The notes: a model not told the origin generated them from the letters alone. DNA of 64,000 nt from Streptomyces natalensis ATCC 27448 (GCF_000935125.1 NZ_JRKI01000027.1:147507-211506); one strand, 5' to 3'; counted from the first letter of the stretch, positions 35,174 to 44,497 are shown. Numbers and translations: made by a program.

Positions 35174-35195
35174 GTGGCTGCCACGTGGCAGCCAC
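35174..35195. promoter_or_regulatory. perfect 22-bp palindrome upstream of alkB, probable operator
   Basis: The half gtggctgccac is followed directly by its exact complement with no spacer, ending 35 bp before the alkB start. A perfect 11+11 palindrome at this distance is a likely repressor or activator site; a transcript hairpin is the alternative. Confidence 0.55.
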
Positions 35196-35230
35196 CGGGC
35201 CGACGAGACAACAGGCAGGTCGAGGAGCAC

Positions 35231-36172
35231 ATGAGTACGCCACTTCCCGGCTTCGAGGACTTCGGGGGGCTTGAGCGGAACGGGCTGCCGGGAGACATCG
35301 AGGGACCCGCGGGAACCGGTCGTTCTTCGGGAACCAGGGCTGCAGGAGCCAGGATGCCCGCGAGAACCACGGGCGGCGGCTCTGCCGGGACCACGGGCCC
35401 TGCGGGGGCCGAAGGCACCGACCAGCCCCAGCGGACTCCTCGCACGCCCGCCGCCACCGGCAATGACATCAACGACACCGACGCTACTGACGGTACGGCC
35501 AGCTCCTCCCCGCCCCCCGGCCAGGAACGACACCCCTCCCGCCACGTTCTCGCCCCCGGCGCCGTCCACGTCCCCGGCTGGCTGACCCTGGACCAGCAGC
35601 GCGAGCTGGTCACCGCCTGCCGCGGCTGGGCGCGTGGCCCGGCACCGATCCGGCACACCAAACTCCCCCGGGGCGGCGTGATGTCCGTCCAGACGGTGTG
35701 CATCGGATGGCACTGGCAGCCGTACGCGTATACCCGGACCGCCGACGACGTCAACGGTGCCCGGGTTGCCGAATTCCCTTACTGGATGATCGAGTTGGGT
35801 CGCAGGGCGCTGGTCGACGCGTATCAGGACGCGACCGCGGGCGAGGGCTACACACCTGACACCGCACTGATCAATTTCTACGACGACCAGGCGAAACTCG
35901 GCATGCACCAGGACAAGGAGGAGCGGTCCGGCGCACCGGTGGTTTCGCTCAGCATCGGCGACACCTGTGTCTTCCGGTTCGGCAACACGGAGACGCGGAC
36001 CAAGCCGTACACGGACATCGAGCTGGCTTCCGGCGATCTGTTCGTCTTCGGCGGCCCGTCGCGCTTCGCGTACCACGGAGTGCCCAAGGTCCGGCCGGGC
36101 ACCGGCGACCCGGCGACGGGCCTCGCCAATGGCCGCCTCAACATCACCATGCGAGTCACCGGGCTCAGCTGA
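35231..36172 (+). CDS. alkB: AlkB-type 2-oxoglutarate/Fe(II) dioxygenase
   Basis: 313 aa. Residues 1-100 are a disordered Gly/Ala/Thr/Pro-rich extension. The catalytic domain has PDTALINFYDDQAKLGMHQDKEE (HxD iron ligands near residues 225-227), SLSIGDTCVFRFG, ASGDLFVFGGPSRFAYHGV (third ligand His) and the 2-oxoglutarate-binding RLNITMR at the end. AlkB oxidatively removes 1-methyladenine and 3-methylcytosine from DNA or RNA. ATG at 35231 with GAGG upstream. Alkylation response control through the upstream palindrome is inferred. Confidence 0.92.
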   Translation: MSTPLPGFEDFGGLERNGLPGDIEGPAGTGRSSGTRAAGARMPARTTGGGSAGTTGPAGAEGTDQPQRTPRTPAATGNDINDTDATDGTASSSPPPGQERHPSRHVLAPGAVHVPGWLTLDQQRELVTACRGWARGPAPIRHTKLPRGGVMSVQTVCIGWHWQPYAYTRTADDVNGARVAEFPYWMIELGRRALVDAYQDATAGEGYTPDTALINFYDDQAKLGMHQDKEERSGAPVVSLSIGDTCVFRFGNTETRTKPYTDIELASGDLFVFGGPSRFAYHGVPKVRPGTGDPATGLANGRLNITMRVTGLS

Positions 36173-36400
36173 CCCGCGAGTCGGCCCCGTATTGACCCGC
36201 CCGTCGACCCCGTATCCAGTGCGGAGTTCCGCCCGACCGTCACCGCACCCGGCCCTGTCTCCCACACAGCGAACCAAACGGCGGGCCCCGCAGCCGGCTC
36301 AGCTCCCGGCCCCCGCCCACGGCCCGCCTCCAACGCGGCAGATCCACACACCCCGCCCATATCCGCTCCCAGGAGACAGAGGCAGAGGCACACTGGACTC

Positions 36401-36625
36401 ATGTGCCGCAGCATCAAGACCCTTCGCCCGCCCGTTACGCCCGAAGTCACCGATGACGACGTCCGGGCCGCGGCCCTTCAGTACGTCCGCAAGGTCTCCG
36501 GCTTCCGCGCACCGGCCGCACACAACCGCGAGGTGTTCGAGCACGCCGTGGACGCCGTGGCGGCCGCGACTCAGGAACTCCTCAACGGTCTCCAGATCCG
36601 TGGGACGGCAGCACAGCAGCGCTGA
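36401..36625 (+). CDS. DUF2277 family protein
   Basis: 74 aa. MCRSIKTLRPPVTPEVTDDDVRAAALQYVRKVSGFR is diagnostic of DUF2277, a small conserved bacterial family of unknown function with a near-invariant Cys at position 2. Full length, own start with an AGGAGA site 25 nt upstream that is rather distant. Confidence 0.9.
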   Translation: MCRSIKTLRPPVTPEVTDDDVRAAALQYVRKVSGFRAPAAHNREVFEHAVDAVAAATQELLNGLQIRGTAAQQR

Positions 36626-36673
36626 GCCCGACTGTCCCGGCAGCCCATCCCACAGCCGACGGCCCCACAGCCC

Positions 36674-37654
36674 TCACCACTCCAGCAACGCCTGCACCGG
36701 AAGGTGATCGCTCGGGAACTGTCCGTGCTCGGAGAAGGTGTTGATCGTGGCACACCGTGTCCGCACGCCCGGCGAGGTCAGAATCCAGTCGATCCGGTCC
36801 CCGTCCAGCACCAGCGGCCGATACCCGTGAAACGTCCCGTACTGAGCGCTCCGCTCCTCGGCCACGTCCCAGCTGTCGACGAGCGCCCCGTCCGCCAGCA
36901 TCGCCTCGTATACGGGATTCTTGTGCGCCGCGACATTGAAGTCACCCGTGACGATCCGCGGCAATGACGGATCGAGCACACCGAGCCGCTCACGGATCAG
37001 CGCAGTCGATCGCTCCCTCGAGTACTGGTTCGCATGATCGAGGTGGGCATTCCACGCAGCGAACTCGCCCCCGCCCCACATATCTCGGAACCGCACCCAG
37101 GTCACCATCCGAATCACGGTGTTCCCCCAGGTCGCCGACCCGATCAGATACGGCGTATCGGACAGCCAGAAATGGTCGTACTCGACCGGTGCGAGTCGCC
37201 GCACATCATAGAAAATCGCCGCGAATTCATCCCGGCTTCCGCCTCCCCGCCCCGTCCCCACCCAGGCGTAATGCGGACCCAGATCCTCCGCGATATCGCG
37301 GAGCTGCCCGTAAAGCCCCTCCTGGGTCCCGATCAGATGCGGAGCCTCGCGCCGTAGGAGCGACCGCATTACGGGGCGCCGCTCGGCCCACGAATGCGGC
37401 CGGGTGTCGGAGGCGTAACGCAGGTTGAAGGTCATGACCCGCAGCCCCCTCCCCTCCCCCCGATCGGCGGCGCCCGCGTGCCCGGCCCCGTACGCCACCG
37501 CCGGTACGGAAGCCGCCCCCGCGGCCGCCACTCGCAGAGCCGACCGCCGGCTGAATCCCACCGCCGCGGACGGCCCGGCGAATCCTGACGACGCCGGCAA
37601 CGCCGTGTCCGCAGCGGCTCGAGACTCCCCGACGGGAAGACGGTCATCGTTCAC
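36674..37654 (-). CDS. Tat-exported endonuclease/exonuclease/phosphatase-fold hydrolase
   Basis: 326 aa. A twin-arginine signal (FSRRSALRVAAAGAASVPAVAYGAGHAGA) is followed by the EEP fold: LRVMTFNLRYA, GTQEGLYGQLRDI (metal-binding Glu), WNAHLDH, VTGDFNVAAH and the C-terminal FPSDHLPVQALL with the catalytic His. Such enzymes are secreted nucleases, sphingomyelinases or phosphodiesterases. GTG at 37654 follows GGAG and leaves a normal length signal region; the frame stays open upstream without homology. Confidence 0.88.
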   Translation of the reverse strand: MNDDRLPVGESRAAADTALPASSGFAGPSAAVGFSRRSALRVAAAGAASVPAVAYGAGHAGAADRGEGRGLRVMTFNLRYASDTRPHSWAERRPVMRSLLRREAPHLIGTQEGLYGQLRDIAEDLGPHYAWVGTGRGGGSRDEFAAIFYDVRRLAPVEYDHFWLSDTPYLIGSATWGNTVIRMVTWVRFRDMWGGGEFAAWNAHLDHANQYSRERSTALIRERLGVLDPSLPRIVTGDFNVAAHKNPVYEAMLADGALVDSWDVAEERSAQYGTFHGYRPLVLDGDRIDWILTSPGVRTRCATINTFSEHGQFPSDHLPVQALLEW

Positions 37655-37781
37655 AACGACTCCATTCGTCCCTACGCAGGTCAGGACCAACACCCCATCC
37701 GCAGAGTCCCGAGCACCGCCATGAGCCGAAAATGGCCTCGAACAGAACCGCACGGCAATCCGGGGCGAAAAAATCTCCCCC

Positions 37782-38402
37782 TCAATTCCGTCCGGCAGGT
37801 CCCTGCCATTCCGCATGCCGGATACGGGAGATCGACTGCACGCCGGCGACCGTCCCCCACTCATCCTTGCCCAGCCGCGACAACGGCCGAAGCTTGGCGA
37901 TCTCCGGATGCCCGTCAGCCAGCACGGCGGCCGATACCACTGCGTGCACCACCCGCCCGAACACCACCGTGGAATCCCCGATCCCCAGCGTGCTGTGCAC
38001 CTCGCACTCCAATGCCACCGGCGACTCGGCCACCCGCGGCGGCTTCACCCGCACACTCGGCTCGGAAGCGATTCCCGCGGCCTCGAATTCATTCACCCCG
38101 TGCGGGAAATCCGTAGCACTTTCGTTCACCTGCTGCTCCATGCCCTCCGCGGCAAAACTCACCACGAATTGGCCGGTTGCCTCGATGTTCCGCAGGGTGT
38201 CCTTCCGCCCGACGGAGCTGAACTGCACTACGGGCGGCGTCACGCTGGCTATGTTGAAGAAGGAGTGCGGGGCAAGGTTCGCTGAATCACTATATGGATC
38301 GTAGGTCGACACCCAGGCGATCGGCCGCGGCACAACCACCGCGGTCAGCAGCCTGTAGAACTCGTTGCGAGACATGTCAGCGGGATCAAAGTCGATACGC
38401 AT
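37782..38402 (-). CDS. flavin reductase-like, FMN-binding split barrel
   Basis: 206 aa. FYRLLTAVVVPRPIAWVSTYD, NLAPHSFFNIASVTPPVVQFSS and DTLRNIEATGQFVVSF are the family signature of flavin reductase/DIM6-type proteins. It could supply reduced FMN to a two-component monooxygenase; the HsaA-like enzyme at 28262-29479 is a candidate partner but is not adjacent. ATG at 38402, close to and divergent from the recombinase gene (121 bp). Confidence 0.88.
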   Translation of the reverse strand: MRIDFDPADMSRNEFYRLLTAVVVPRPIAWVSTYDPYSDSANLAPHSFFNIASVTPPVVQFSSVGRKDTLRNIEATGQFVVSFAAEGMEQQVNESATDFPHGVNEFEAAGIASEPSVRVKPPRVAESPVALECEVHSTLGIGDSTVVFGRVVHAVVSAAVLADGHPEIAKLRPLSRLGKDEWGTVAGVQSISRIRHAEWQGPAGRN

Positions 38403-38523
38403 GGTGATCAGTATCCATGCAGGCGGCCGCGCATCCTACGGCGGATCCCCGGCACCACCAAACCCCCGAGTTCGACGGAAAGTGCCCGGTACCGGAGCCA
38501 CCGAGCACCAGGAGCCGAACACC

Positions 38524-40200
38524 GTGACGACCGCAGCCCCCACCGTCTGGGAGGACTTCGACGTTCCCGCGCACGCCCGCGGTGGACAGGTGACCCTCAA
38601 CCTCTACGACCACCTGGCGGCATACGCGCCCAAACGCCCCGGCGCGTACCTGCGCATCTCCTCCGACCGCTTCGGTCTGGAGACCGGCGTCGACCGTCAG
38701 CTCGAGGACGCCCAGGATTCGCGCACCCGCCTGCGTTGGGGCCCGTTCGCCAAGATCTACCGCGAGAACGACACCTCGGCCTTCAAGAAGCGCAAGGTCG
38801 TCAAGTCCGACGGATCGGTCGACTGGGTGGTCCTGCGCCCAGAATTCCGCCAACTGCTCGCCGACCTCGCGCACGGTGTGATCGACGGCGTCATCTTCTA
38901 CGACCTCGACCGGCTGGTCCGCCAGCCGCGGGATCTGGAAGACCTCATCGACATCGTCGAGTACGTCAAGAGGCCTGTCACCGGGGCCACCGGCGGCCGC
39001 ATGAATCTGATCAATGACAGCGACCGTCACATGGCTCGCATGATGTGCGTGATGGCGCTCAAGTCCTCCGAGGACACCGCCCGCCGCGTCGCCCGCCAAC
39101 ACCTGTCCGCCGCTCAGAACGGACTCGCCCAAGGCCGCATCGCCTACGGCTGGGTACGCAAGGGCGGGCGCAAGGGACAGCTCGTCCCGGATGAGGCCGA
39201 CGTCGTCGTCCGCATCTTCCAGGACTTCATGACGGGAGAATCGGCCTACAGCATCGCCAAGGCATTCAACAACGAAGGCATCACGCCGCCCTCCGCCCGC
39301 ACCTGGTCATCCACCATGATCGCCAAAATGCTCCGCAATCCGCGCTACGCGGGCATGGTTTCCTACGCGGGCAAGCACCGAGTCGAAGCTGCCGCAGCCG
39401 GGGACGGCTGGTCCTTGGTCCTCTTCGACGACGAGGGGCGTCCCCTGCTCGGGACATGGGAACCCATCGTCACCCCGAAGCTGTGGTCCCAGGTCCAGTT
39501 CGAGTGGCAGCGCCGTCGCCAAAAGGCCGGCATCAAGCCGGGCGAGTCCGGCGTCGCACCGATCAACAAGTACTTGCTGTCCGGAATCCTGCGATGCAAC
39601 AAATGCCGTCGCGGCCTTGTCGGTCATTCCTACAGGGAGCGCAGGTCAGGAAGGACCATCCGCAATTACATGTGCCCACCCTCCGATCGAGGGGGCTGCG
39701 GCGGAACCGCCATCGCGGCTCAGACTGCGGACGCAGCAATCGAGGAAGCAATGGCGACGTTCCTTCGCAAGCAGCTTCAGGCCGCCAAAACCGATCAGGT
39801 GGAATCCTCGGGCGCCATCACAGCATTGCAGGCTCGACTTGACCAGGATCTCTCGCGCAAGAGTGAACTCATCCATCAATGGTCGGAAGGCTCCTTGCAC
39901 GAAGCCGGTCTCACCGAAGAGGACTACTTCACCATGCTCGCGACCCTCAACCGAAAGATCTCCACGCACAGGGAATCGATCGCCGCCCTGGAGGGCGCAC
40001 CGGAACCGGCAGTTGCTCCTGACGAGCTCCTCAAAAACTGGACGGGCGGTTCACTGCGCCAAAGGCGCGCGATACTCAAGCGCTACCTGCACTCCATTAC
40101 AGTGCAACCGCCCCTCCCGCCATCGGATTTCAACCGATCCGAACTCGTGAAGGAACGCCTCACTCCTCACTGGAAGTCGGCCGGAGAACTCGCCGCGTAG
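38524..40200 (+). CDS. large serine recombinase (integrase)
   Basis: 558 aa. N-terminal resolvase domain with catalytic Ser46 in GAYLRISSDRFGLETGVDRQLEDA, then DGVIFYDLDRLVRQPRDLEDL. The recombinase domain spans GRIAYGWVRKGG to MLRNPRYAGMVSY; the zinc-ribbon LRCNKCRRGL...MCPPSDRGGCGG follows, then a coiled-coil region (ALQARLDQDLSRKSELIHQWSEG). GTG at 38524 has AGGAG upstream. These enzymes integrate phages or conjugative elements. No other phage or transfer genes are adjacent, and the stop lies only a few bp from the truncated end of a GMC oxidoreductase gene, so the element may have inserted into or been deleted across that gene. Confidence 0.92.
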   Translation: MTTAAPTVWEDFDVPAHARGGQVTLNLYDHLAAYAPKRPGAYLRISSDRFGLETGVDRQLEDAQDSRTRLRWGPFAKIYRENDTSAFKKRKVVKSDGSVDWVVLRPEFRQLLADLAHGVIDGVIFYDLDRLVRQPRDLEDLIDIVEYVKRPVTGATGGRMNLINDSDRHMARMMCVMALKSSEDTARRVARQHLSAAQNGLAQGRIAYGWVRKGGRKGQLVPDEADVVVRIFQDFMTGESAYSIAKAFNNEGITPPSARTWSSTMIAKMLRNPRYAGMVSYAGKHRVEAAAAGDGWSLVLFDDEGRPLLGTWEPIVTPKLWSQVQFEWQRRRQKAGIKPGESGVAPINKYLLSGILRCNKCRRGLVGHSYRERRSGRTIRNYMCPPSDRGGCGGTAIAAQTADAAIEEAMATFLRKQLQAAKTDQVESSGAITALQARLDQDLSRKSELIHQWSEGSLHEAGLTEEDYFTMLATLNRKISTHRESIAALEGAPEPAVAPDELLKNWTGGSLRQRRAILKRYLHSITVQPPLPPSDFNRSELVKERLTPHWKSAGELAA

Positions 40201-40215
40201 ACGAGAGGCGTCCCC

Positions 40216-41087
40216 AGGGAGGTGATCGGGGCTGCCGATGCCGGAGAGCATCAGCAGCTTGGGGGACTCGACGGCGCCGGCCGCGAGAATCACCTCGCCG
40301 GCGGCGCACGCCTGGTGCAGGCCCAGCCGGACCGGCTCGCCGTGCACGTCCCGTACTTCGCGGCCACCCACGCCAGGCCGCTCCCGCCGTTGGAGGTACT
40401 CCCCCCCACACAGGTGTCACCGGCGAAGGCGAGCCCGATGACCTGGGCGTTGCAGCGCAGGGTGAGGTTGGAGCGGCGGAGGGCCGGCTCCAGGTAGGAG
40501 GCGAGGACCCCGCGGCGCCGCCCGTCGGCGATGTCGAGGTGATGCCATCCGGCGCCCTGCATGACGCCTGCGTTGAAGTCCGCCACCTTTTCGTGGCCCA
40601 GCTCGGCGCAGGCATCGAGGAATGCCTGGGAGGCCGGGTGGGGATCGTGCTGGGCGGCGGAAACGGGCGGAAGGGTCTCCAGGCGCTCGAAGTACGGCCG
40701 GACATCCTGGAACGACCAGCCCGCGGCGCCCTGGTAGGCCCAGTTGTCGAAGTCCGAGGGGTGACCGCGGACGTGCATCATGAGATAGAGGTTGCTGGTG
40801 CCGCCCACCGCGCGACCGCGTGGTTCCCGGGTCACCCGGCCGTTGAGGCCTGGTTGCGGAGTGCTGCGGTAGCGCCAGTCGATCCGGCCGCCGAGCAGCC
40901 GGAGCCAGGCGGTGGGGTCGTCGACCTCCTGCGGGATCCGGCCGGTTCCGGCCTCCAGCAGGAGGACGCGTACGTCGGGGTCCTCGGTGAGCCGGGCGGC
41001 CAACACGCTGCCGGCGGTGCCCGCTCCGACGATGACGTAGTCGAAGTCTTCCTTGATGGAACTCATAGGGCTCATGGGGCTCATAGG
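40216..41087 (-). pseudogene. GMC oxidoreductase (choline dehydrogenase-like), frameshifted and 3'-truncated
   Basis: ATG at 41087 (GGAGAGACC upstream) starts FDYVIVGAGTAGSVLAARL (FAD-binding), GRAVGGTSNLYLMMHVRG and WAYQGAAGWSFQDV, as in alcohol/choline oxidases. The frame breaks at a 7-G run (40401-40407): CVGG should read CVGVEYL, which a single missing T explains. The next frame continues VILAAGAVESPKLLMLSGIGSPDHL and then ends abruptly beside the recombinase stop, lacking the C-terminal substrate domain with the catalytic His-Asn. About 290 of some 520 codons remain. Confidence 0.85.
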
Positions 41088-41113
41088 TCTCTCCGGGCGT
41101 TCCGTGCAGGGGG

Positions 41114-41488
41114 CTAGCTCTGGGAGAGCACCTGGAACGGCTGGGTGTCGTGGTGGTTGGCCAGGTAGGTGATGCGCCCGTTCTCGATGCGGAAGTAGTT
41201 CATGGCAGCCGCCTCGATGGGCTTGCCCGAGGAGCTCCGCGCGGAGATGTGGGAGACCACCGCGGCTTCGTCCCCGTCGACCAGGAAGTGCGACGGGATG
41301 TTCTCGAAGGAGGCGTACAGCTCCTCCATGCCGGCCATCATCGAGCGGAGCTTGTCGCGGCCCTCGATACGGCCGGCCAGTTGTTCGTCCATTACCATGT
41401 CGTCGGCGAACAGGTCGCACCACCGGTCCCAGTCACCGGCGTTGGCGTAGAGGTAGTAACGGGCGAGCACATCGCGGGCGTCCCTCAC
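41114..41488 (-). CDS. SnoaL-like (NTF2-fold) protein A
   Basis: 124 aa. RDARDVLARYYLYANAGDWDRWCDLFADDMVMDE starts an NTF2-like alpha+beta barrel, ending MNYFRIENGRITYLANHHD. Relatives act as cyclases, isomerases, hydratases or dehydratases. GTG at 41488 follows GAGCTGGGAAAC. It lies 26 bp upstream of the broken GMC gene and 13 bp downstream of another SnoaL-like gene, in a tight minus-strand operon. Confidence 0.82.
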   Translation of the reverse strand: MRDARDVLARYYLYANAGDWDRWCDLFADDMVMDEQLAGRIEGRDKLRSMMAGMEELYASFENIPSHFLVDGDEAAVVSHISARSSSGKPIEAAAMNYFRIENGRITYLANHHDTQPFQVLSQS

Positions 41489-41501
41489 GTTTCCCAGCTC
41501 C

Positions 41502-41954
41502 TCACAGGGCGGCGGAGCCCGGCATCGGCTCCAGCGCATTGCAGATGTAGGTCTTGATCAGCGGTGTGGGTCCGCTGTGGCCGGCGACCACGGTCCAGGT
41601 CTGGCGGGCGTCGAAGCCGAGCCACTCACTCCTGGCTGACGGCGGATTCCACATCCGGGCCTGCCAGTTGACGCGGACATGGACGCGGGCCTCGGAGCCG
41701 TCGACGACGACCCGGGTGCCGGTGACCTTGTGCTCCTCGTCGAAGAACCGGTGCGAGACGGCCACGTACCACTTGGCGAAGCCGACATGCCCCCGGAAGG
41801 TGCCTTCGGGGAAGCGCATCACCAGGCCGTCGTCGACGACGAACGTCTTCATCTCGTCCAGGTCGTCATGGCGGTCCAGTGCGGCGTACCACCGCTCGGC
41901 CAGCGCACGGACGGTTTCTTCGGTCAGCCCTCGGAGGGCGGATGCCTCCGGCAT
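41502..41954 (-). CDS. SnoaL-like (NTF2-fold) protein B
   Basis: 150 aa. LTEETVRALAERWYAALDRHDDLDEMKTFVVDDGLVMRFPEG and GHVGFAKWYVAVSHRFFDEEH are NTF2-like; later VNWQARMWNPP and GFDARQTWTVV. ATG at 41954 with GAGGAG upstream. It differs clearly from the neighbouring SnoaL-like protein, so the pair is not a recent duplication. Probably a second small enzyme of the same pathway. Confidence 0.82.
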   Translation of the reverse strand: MPEASALRGLTEETVRALAERWYAALDRHDDLDEMKTFVVDDGLVMRFPEGTFRGHVGFAKWYVAVSHRFFDEEHKVTGTRVVVDGSEARVHVRVNWQARMWNPPSARSEWLGFDARQTWTVVAGHSGPTPLIKTYICNALEPMPGSAAL

Positions 41955-41989
41955 GGCGGGACTCCTCGGGTGTCGGTCAGAGGTGTCGG

Positions 41990-43627
41990 TCAGACCTGCA
42001 GGTCGACCAGGAAGGGCCCCGCTGCGGCGAGCATCCGCTCGACAGCGTCGGCGGCTTCCTCGGGCTTCTCGACCCGAATGCCGTCGGCGCCCAGGGCGCG
42101 CGCCACGTCGGCGAAACGGATGTCGGGGCGGGACAGGTCGAAGGACGACGGGAAGTCGTGCCGGGGGATGTCCCGTTCCTTCCAGTACTGCGCGATGTTG
42201 TCGTCGAGCAGCCGGTACTTGCGGTTGTTGCAGACCACGAACTTGGCCGCGACCGAGTGCCGGGCGGCGGTCCACAGGGCCTGGTACGTGTACATCGCCC
42301 CGCCGTCGCCGGTGAAGCCCACAACCGTACGGTCGGGGTGGGCGAGCTTGGCTCCCACGGCCCCCGGGATACCGACTCCGAGGGAGCCACCACGGGTGAG
42401 GAAGTAGTCGCCGGGCCGGTCCGGAGGCAGATGCTTGACCACGGCGGGCGAGGAGGTGAGGGCCTCGTCGAACACGATGAGGTCGTCCCCTGCCCGGCGG
42501 GCGAGTTCCTGCAGAAAACATTCCAGCGTCGAGCCGCCTACCGCCGCATCGCCCAGGGTCCGCTGCCGCTCCTCCTTGCGTACCGCCAACCGCCGGGCAG
42601 CCGCGGCGCGTTGGACGGAGGTCAGTCGGCCGGGCAGCTCGGCGGCGAGCACCGTGAGGGCCGGCCGTGGGTCCGCCACCACACCGAGATCGACCGGGAA
42701 GTTCTTGGCGATCTCGTAGGAGTCGAGGTCGATGTGAACGATCCGGGCGTCCGGCCGGAAGGGGCTGCCGAGCCCCGGGAAGACCTCCGGGAAGACGTAT
42801 GTACCCACGATCAGCACGGCGTCCGCCTCCGCCACGACGGCGGCACTGCGCTCGCCGAACATATGGCCCAGCTGGCCACGGTACAGCGGATGCGAGCCCG
42901 GGAAGTTCACCTCCGAGGAGTCGACGCCCCAGACGTCTGCCCCCAACTGCTCGGCCACAGCTACCAGTTGCCGCTGCGCCCCGGCTGTTGAGACACCGTC
43001 GCCGGCCAGGATCAACGGGCGCTCTCCGGCCGCCAGCAGCTGCGCGGCCCGGGCCACCGTCCCCGCCTCGGGTGCAGAGACCGTGACGGGAACGGTGGAA
43101 GCGATGACGGGCTCGTCATTGAGCTCGTCGAGCACGTCCATCGGCAGGGCGACGAAGACCGGGCCGCGCGGCGGGGTCATGGCGATCTTCACGGCCCGGC
43201 GCACCACCCGCAACAGCGAACGTGGATCGGTCACCCGGGCCGCGTACTTGGTCACCGGGCGCGCCATGGCGACGAGATCGGCCGCCATCTGGGCGTCCAT
43301 GGCGTCGTACCGCACCCCGGCGTCGCCGGCGATGGCGACGAGCGGAGTGTGCCCGCGCATCGACTGGTAGAGCATGCCGATCGCATTGCCCAGGCCCACC
43401 CCGCTGTGCAGCTGCAGCAGCGCCGCCTTCCCGGTCGCCCGCGCATAGCCGTCCGCGATTCCCGCCGCCACCGTCTCCTGAAGAGCCAGCACATACCGGA
43501 ATCCCGGGCCCTGTTCGGCCGCGTCGAGCAGGCCCTGTTCCGCTGTTCCGGGATTTCCGAACATGACATCCAGGCCGTCGGCCTTGAATTGCTCGATGAG
43601 TTTGACGTTTCCAGACTTGCCCACCAT
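41990..43627 (-). CDS. ThDP-dependent decarboxylase/lyase (benzoylformate decarboxylase-like)
   Basis: 545 aa, three-domain thiamine-diphosphate enzyme. The activating Glu51 is in LALQETVAAGIADGYAR, and the ThDP/Mg motif GDGGAMYTYQALWTAARH...VVCNN is intact in the C-terminal third. DEALTSSP and FLTRGGSLGVGIPGAVGAKLAHPDR match the benzoylformate decarboxylase/acetolactate synthase branch. It would decarboxylate an aryl 2-keto acid or ligate aldehydes. ATG at 43627 with GGGAG upstream; 48 bp after the PfpI-like gene, so co-transcribed. Confidence 0.9.
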   Translation of the reverse strand: MVGKSGNVKLIEQFKADGLDVMFGNPGTAEQGLLDAAEQGPGFRYVLALQETVAAGIADGYARATGKAALLQLHSGVGLGNAIGMLYQSMRGHTPLVAIAGDAGVRYDAMDAQMAADLVAMARPVTKYAARVTDPRSLLRVVRRAVKIAMTPPRGPVFVALPMDVLDELNDEPVIASTVPVTVSAPEAGTVARAAQLLAAGERPLILAGDGVSTAGAQRQLVAVAEQLGADVWGVDSSEVNFPGSHPLYRGQLGHMFGERSAAVVAEADAVLIVGTYVFPEVFPGLGSPFRPDARIVHIDLDSYEIAKNFPVDLGVVADPRPALTVLAAELPGRLTSVQRAAAARRLAVRKEERQRTLGDAAVGGSTLECFLQELARRAGDDLIVFDEALTSSPAVVKHLPPDRPGDYFLTRGGSLGVGIPGAVGAKLAHPDRTVVGFTGDGGAMYTYQALWTAARHSVAAKFVVCNNRKYRLLDDNIAQYWKERDIPRHDFPSSFDLSRPDIRFADVARALGADGIRVEKPEEAADAVERMLAAAGPFLVDLQV

Positions 43628-43675
43628 CGTGCACTCCCTGCGGATTCTTTTACGCGACTGCTGCCAACGGGTCCG

Positions 43676-44497
43676 TTACCAGCCGAACCGGGTGATCCCG
43701 TCCTCCAGCACCTCGACCATTTTCTGACCGGTCAGGAAGGAATCGGGGGTGGAACGACCGGTGATGAACGGGAAATCGACAATCACCGAGAGCGGCTTTC
43801 CGAAATTCCCGTGATAGGCACCCTGCGGCCCCGTCGCATCGCGCAGGATGTACTCCAGCGGGTACGGCGGCGGGCCCATGACGAAGTCGGTTCCCAGGAA
43901 GCCGGTGCCCTCCTTGTAGTCGTACTCCTTGCAGTGACCGGTGACGTGCTTGCCCCAGATGATGCTCCTGCGGTCGTCCCAGTCGCGGGCGAAGGCAAGG
44001 CAGGCGACGCCGTAGCACTCGGCGCCGACCGGCTTGCCGGCCCGGACGAACGCCAGGATCAGATCGTGCAGCCGCTCGTTGTTGGCCAGGTCGACGATGG
44101 GCCCGCTGCCGCCGACGATGAGCAGCGCGTCGAACTGTTCCAGCTCCGTGTCGACCTGCTCCAGCGACCGGTGGTACTGCTCCAGCTCGCGGAGGTAGTC
44201 GGGGGCGCTGGTGTAAGGCCGCTCCGGGATCCGGCCGGTGAGGCTCAGCGGATTGTCCAGCCGGTTTCCGCTCTCCACCTGCCGGCCCAGTTCGGCCACC
44301 TCGGCGGTGGTCACGGAACGGCCGAGCGGCGGGTCGATGTATTCCTCGTCGAGGCTCGGCGGAAGGGCGTGGGCGCGCTTTCCGGTGGGCGTCGCAAAGG
44401 TGACGCGGTATCCGCGCTCGTCGAACTCGCGGAGCGGGCCGACCAATTCCTCGGCCCAGTATCCGTACTCGGAGAGAACGACCAGAATGTGCTTCAC
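43676..44497 (-). CDS. DJ-1/PfpI superfamily protein (Hsp31/glyoxalase III-like)
   Basis: 273 aa, longer than core PfpI (about 170). KHILVVLSEYGYWAEELVGPLREF starts the fold; the nucleophile elbow GAECYG places Cys161. EGTGFLGTDFVMGPPPYPLEY and ITGRSTPDSFLTGQKMVEVL are close to plant/fungal-type DJ-1 hydrolases or isonitrile-hydratase-like members. It may deglycate or hydrolyse a reactive carbonyl, or act as a hydratase in the pathway. GTG at 44497 with GGAGG 6 nt upstream. First gene of the minus-strand operon. Confidence 0.87.
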   Translation of the reverse strand: MKHILVVLSEYGYWAEELVGPLREFDERGYRVTFATPTGKRAHALPPSLDEEYIDPPLGRSVTTAEVAELGRQVESGNRLDNPLSLTGRIPERPYTSAPDYLRELEQYHRSLEQVDTELEQFDALLIVGGSGPIVDLANNERLHDLILAFVRAGKPVGAECYGVACLAFARDWDDRRSIIWGKHVTGHCKEYDYKEGTGFLGTDFVMGPPPYPLEYILRDATGPQGAYHGNFGKPLSVIVDFPFITGRSTPDSFLTGQKMVEVLEDGITRFGW

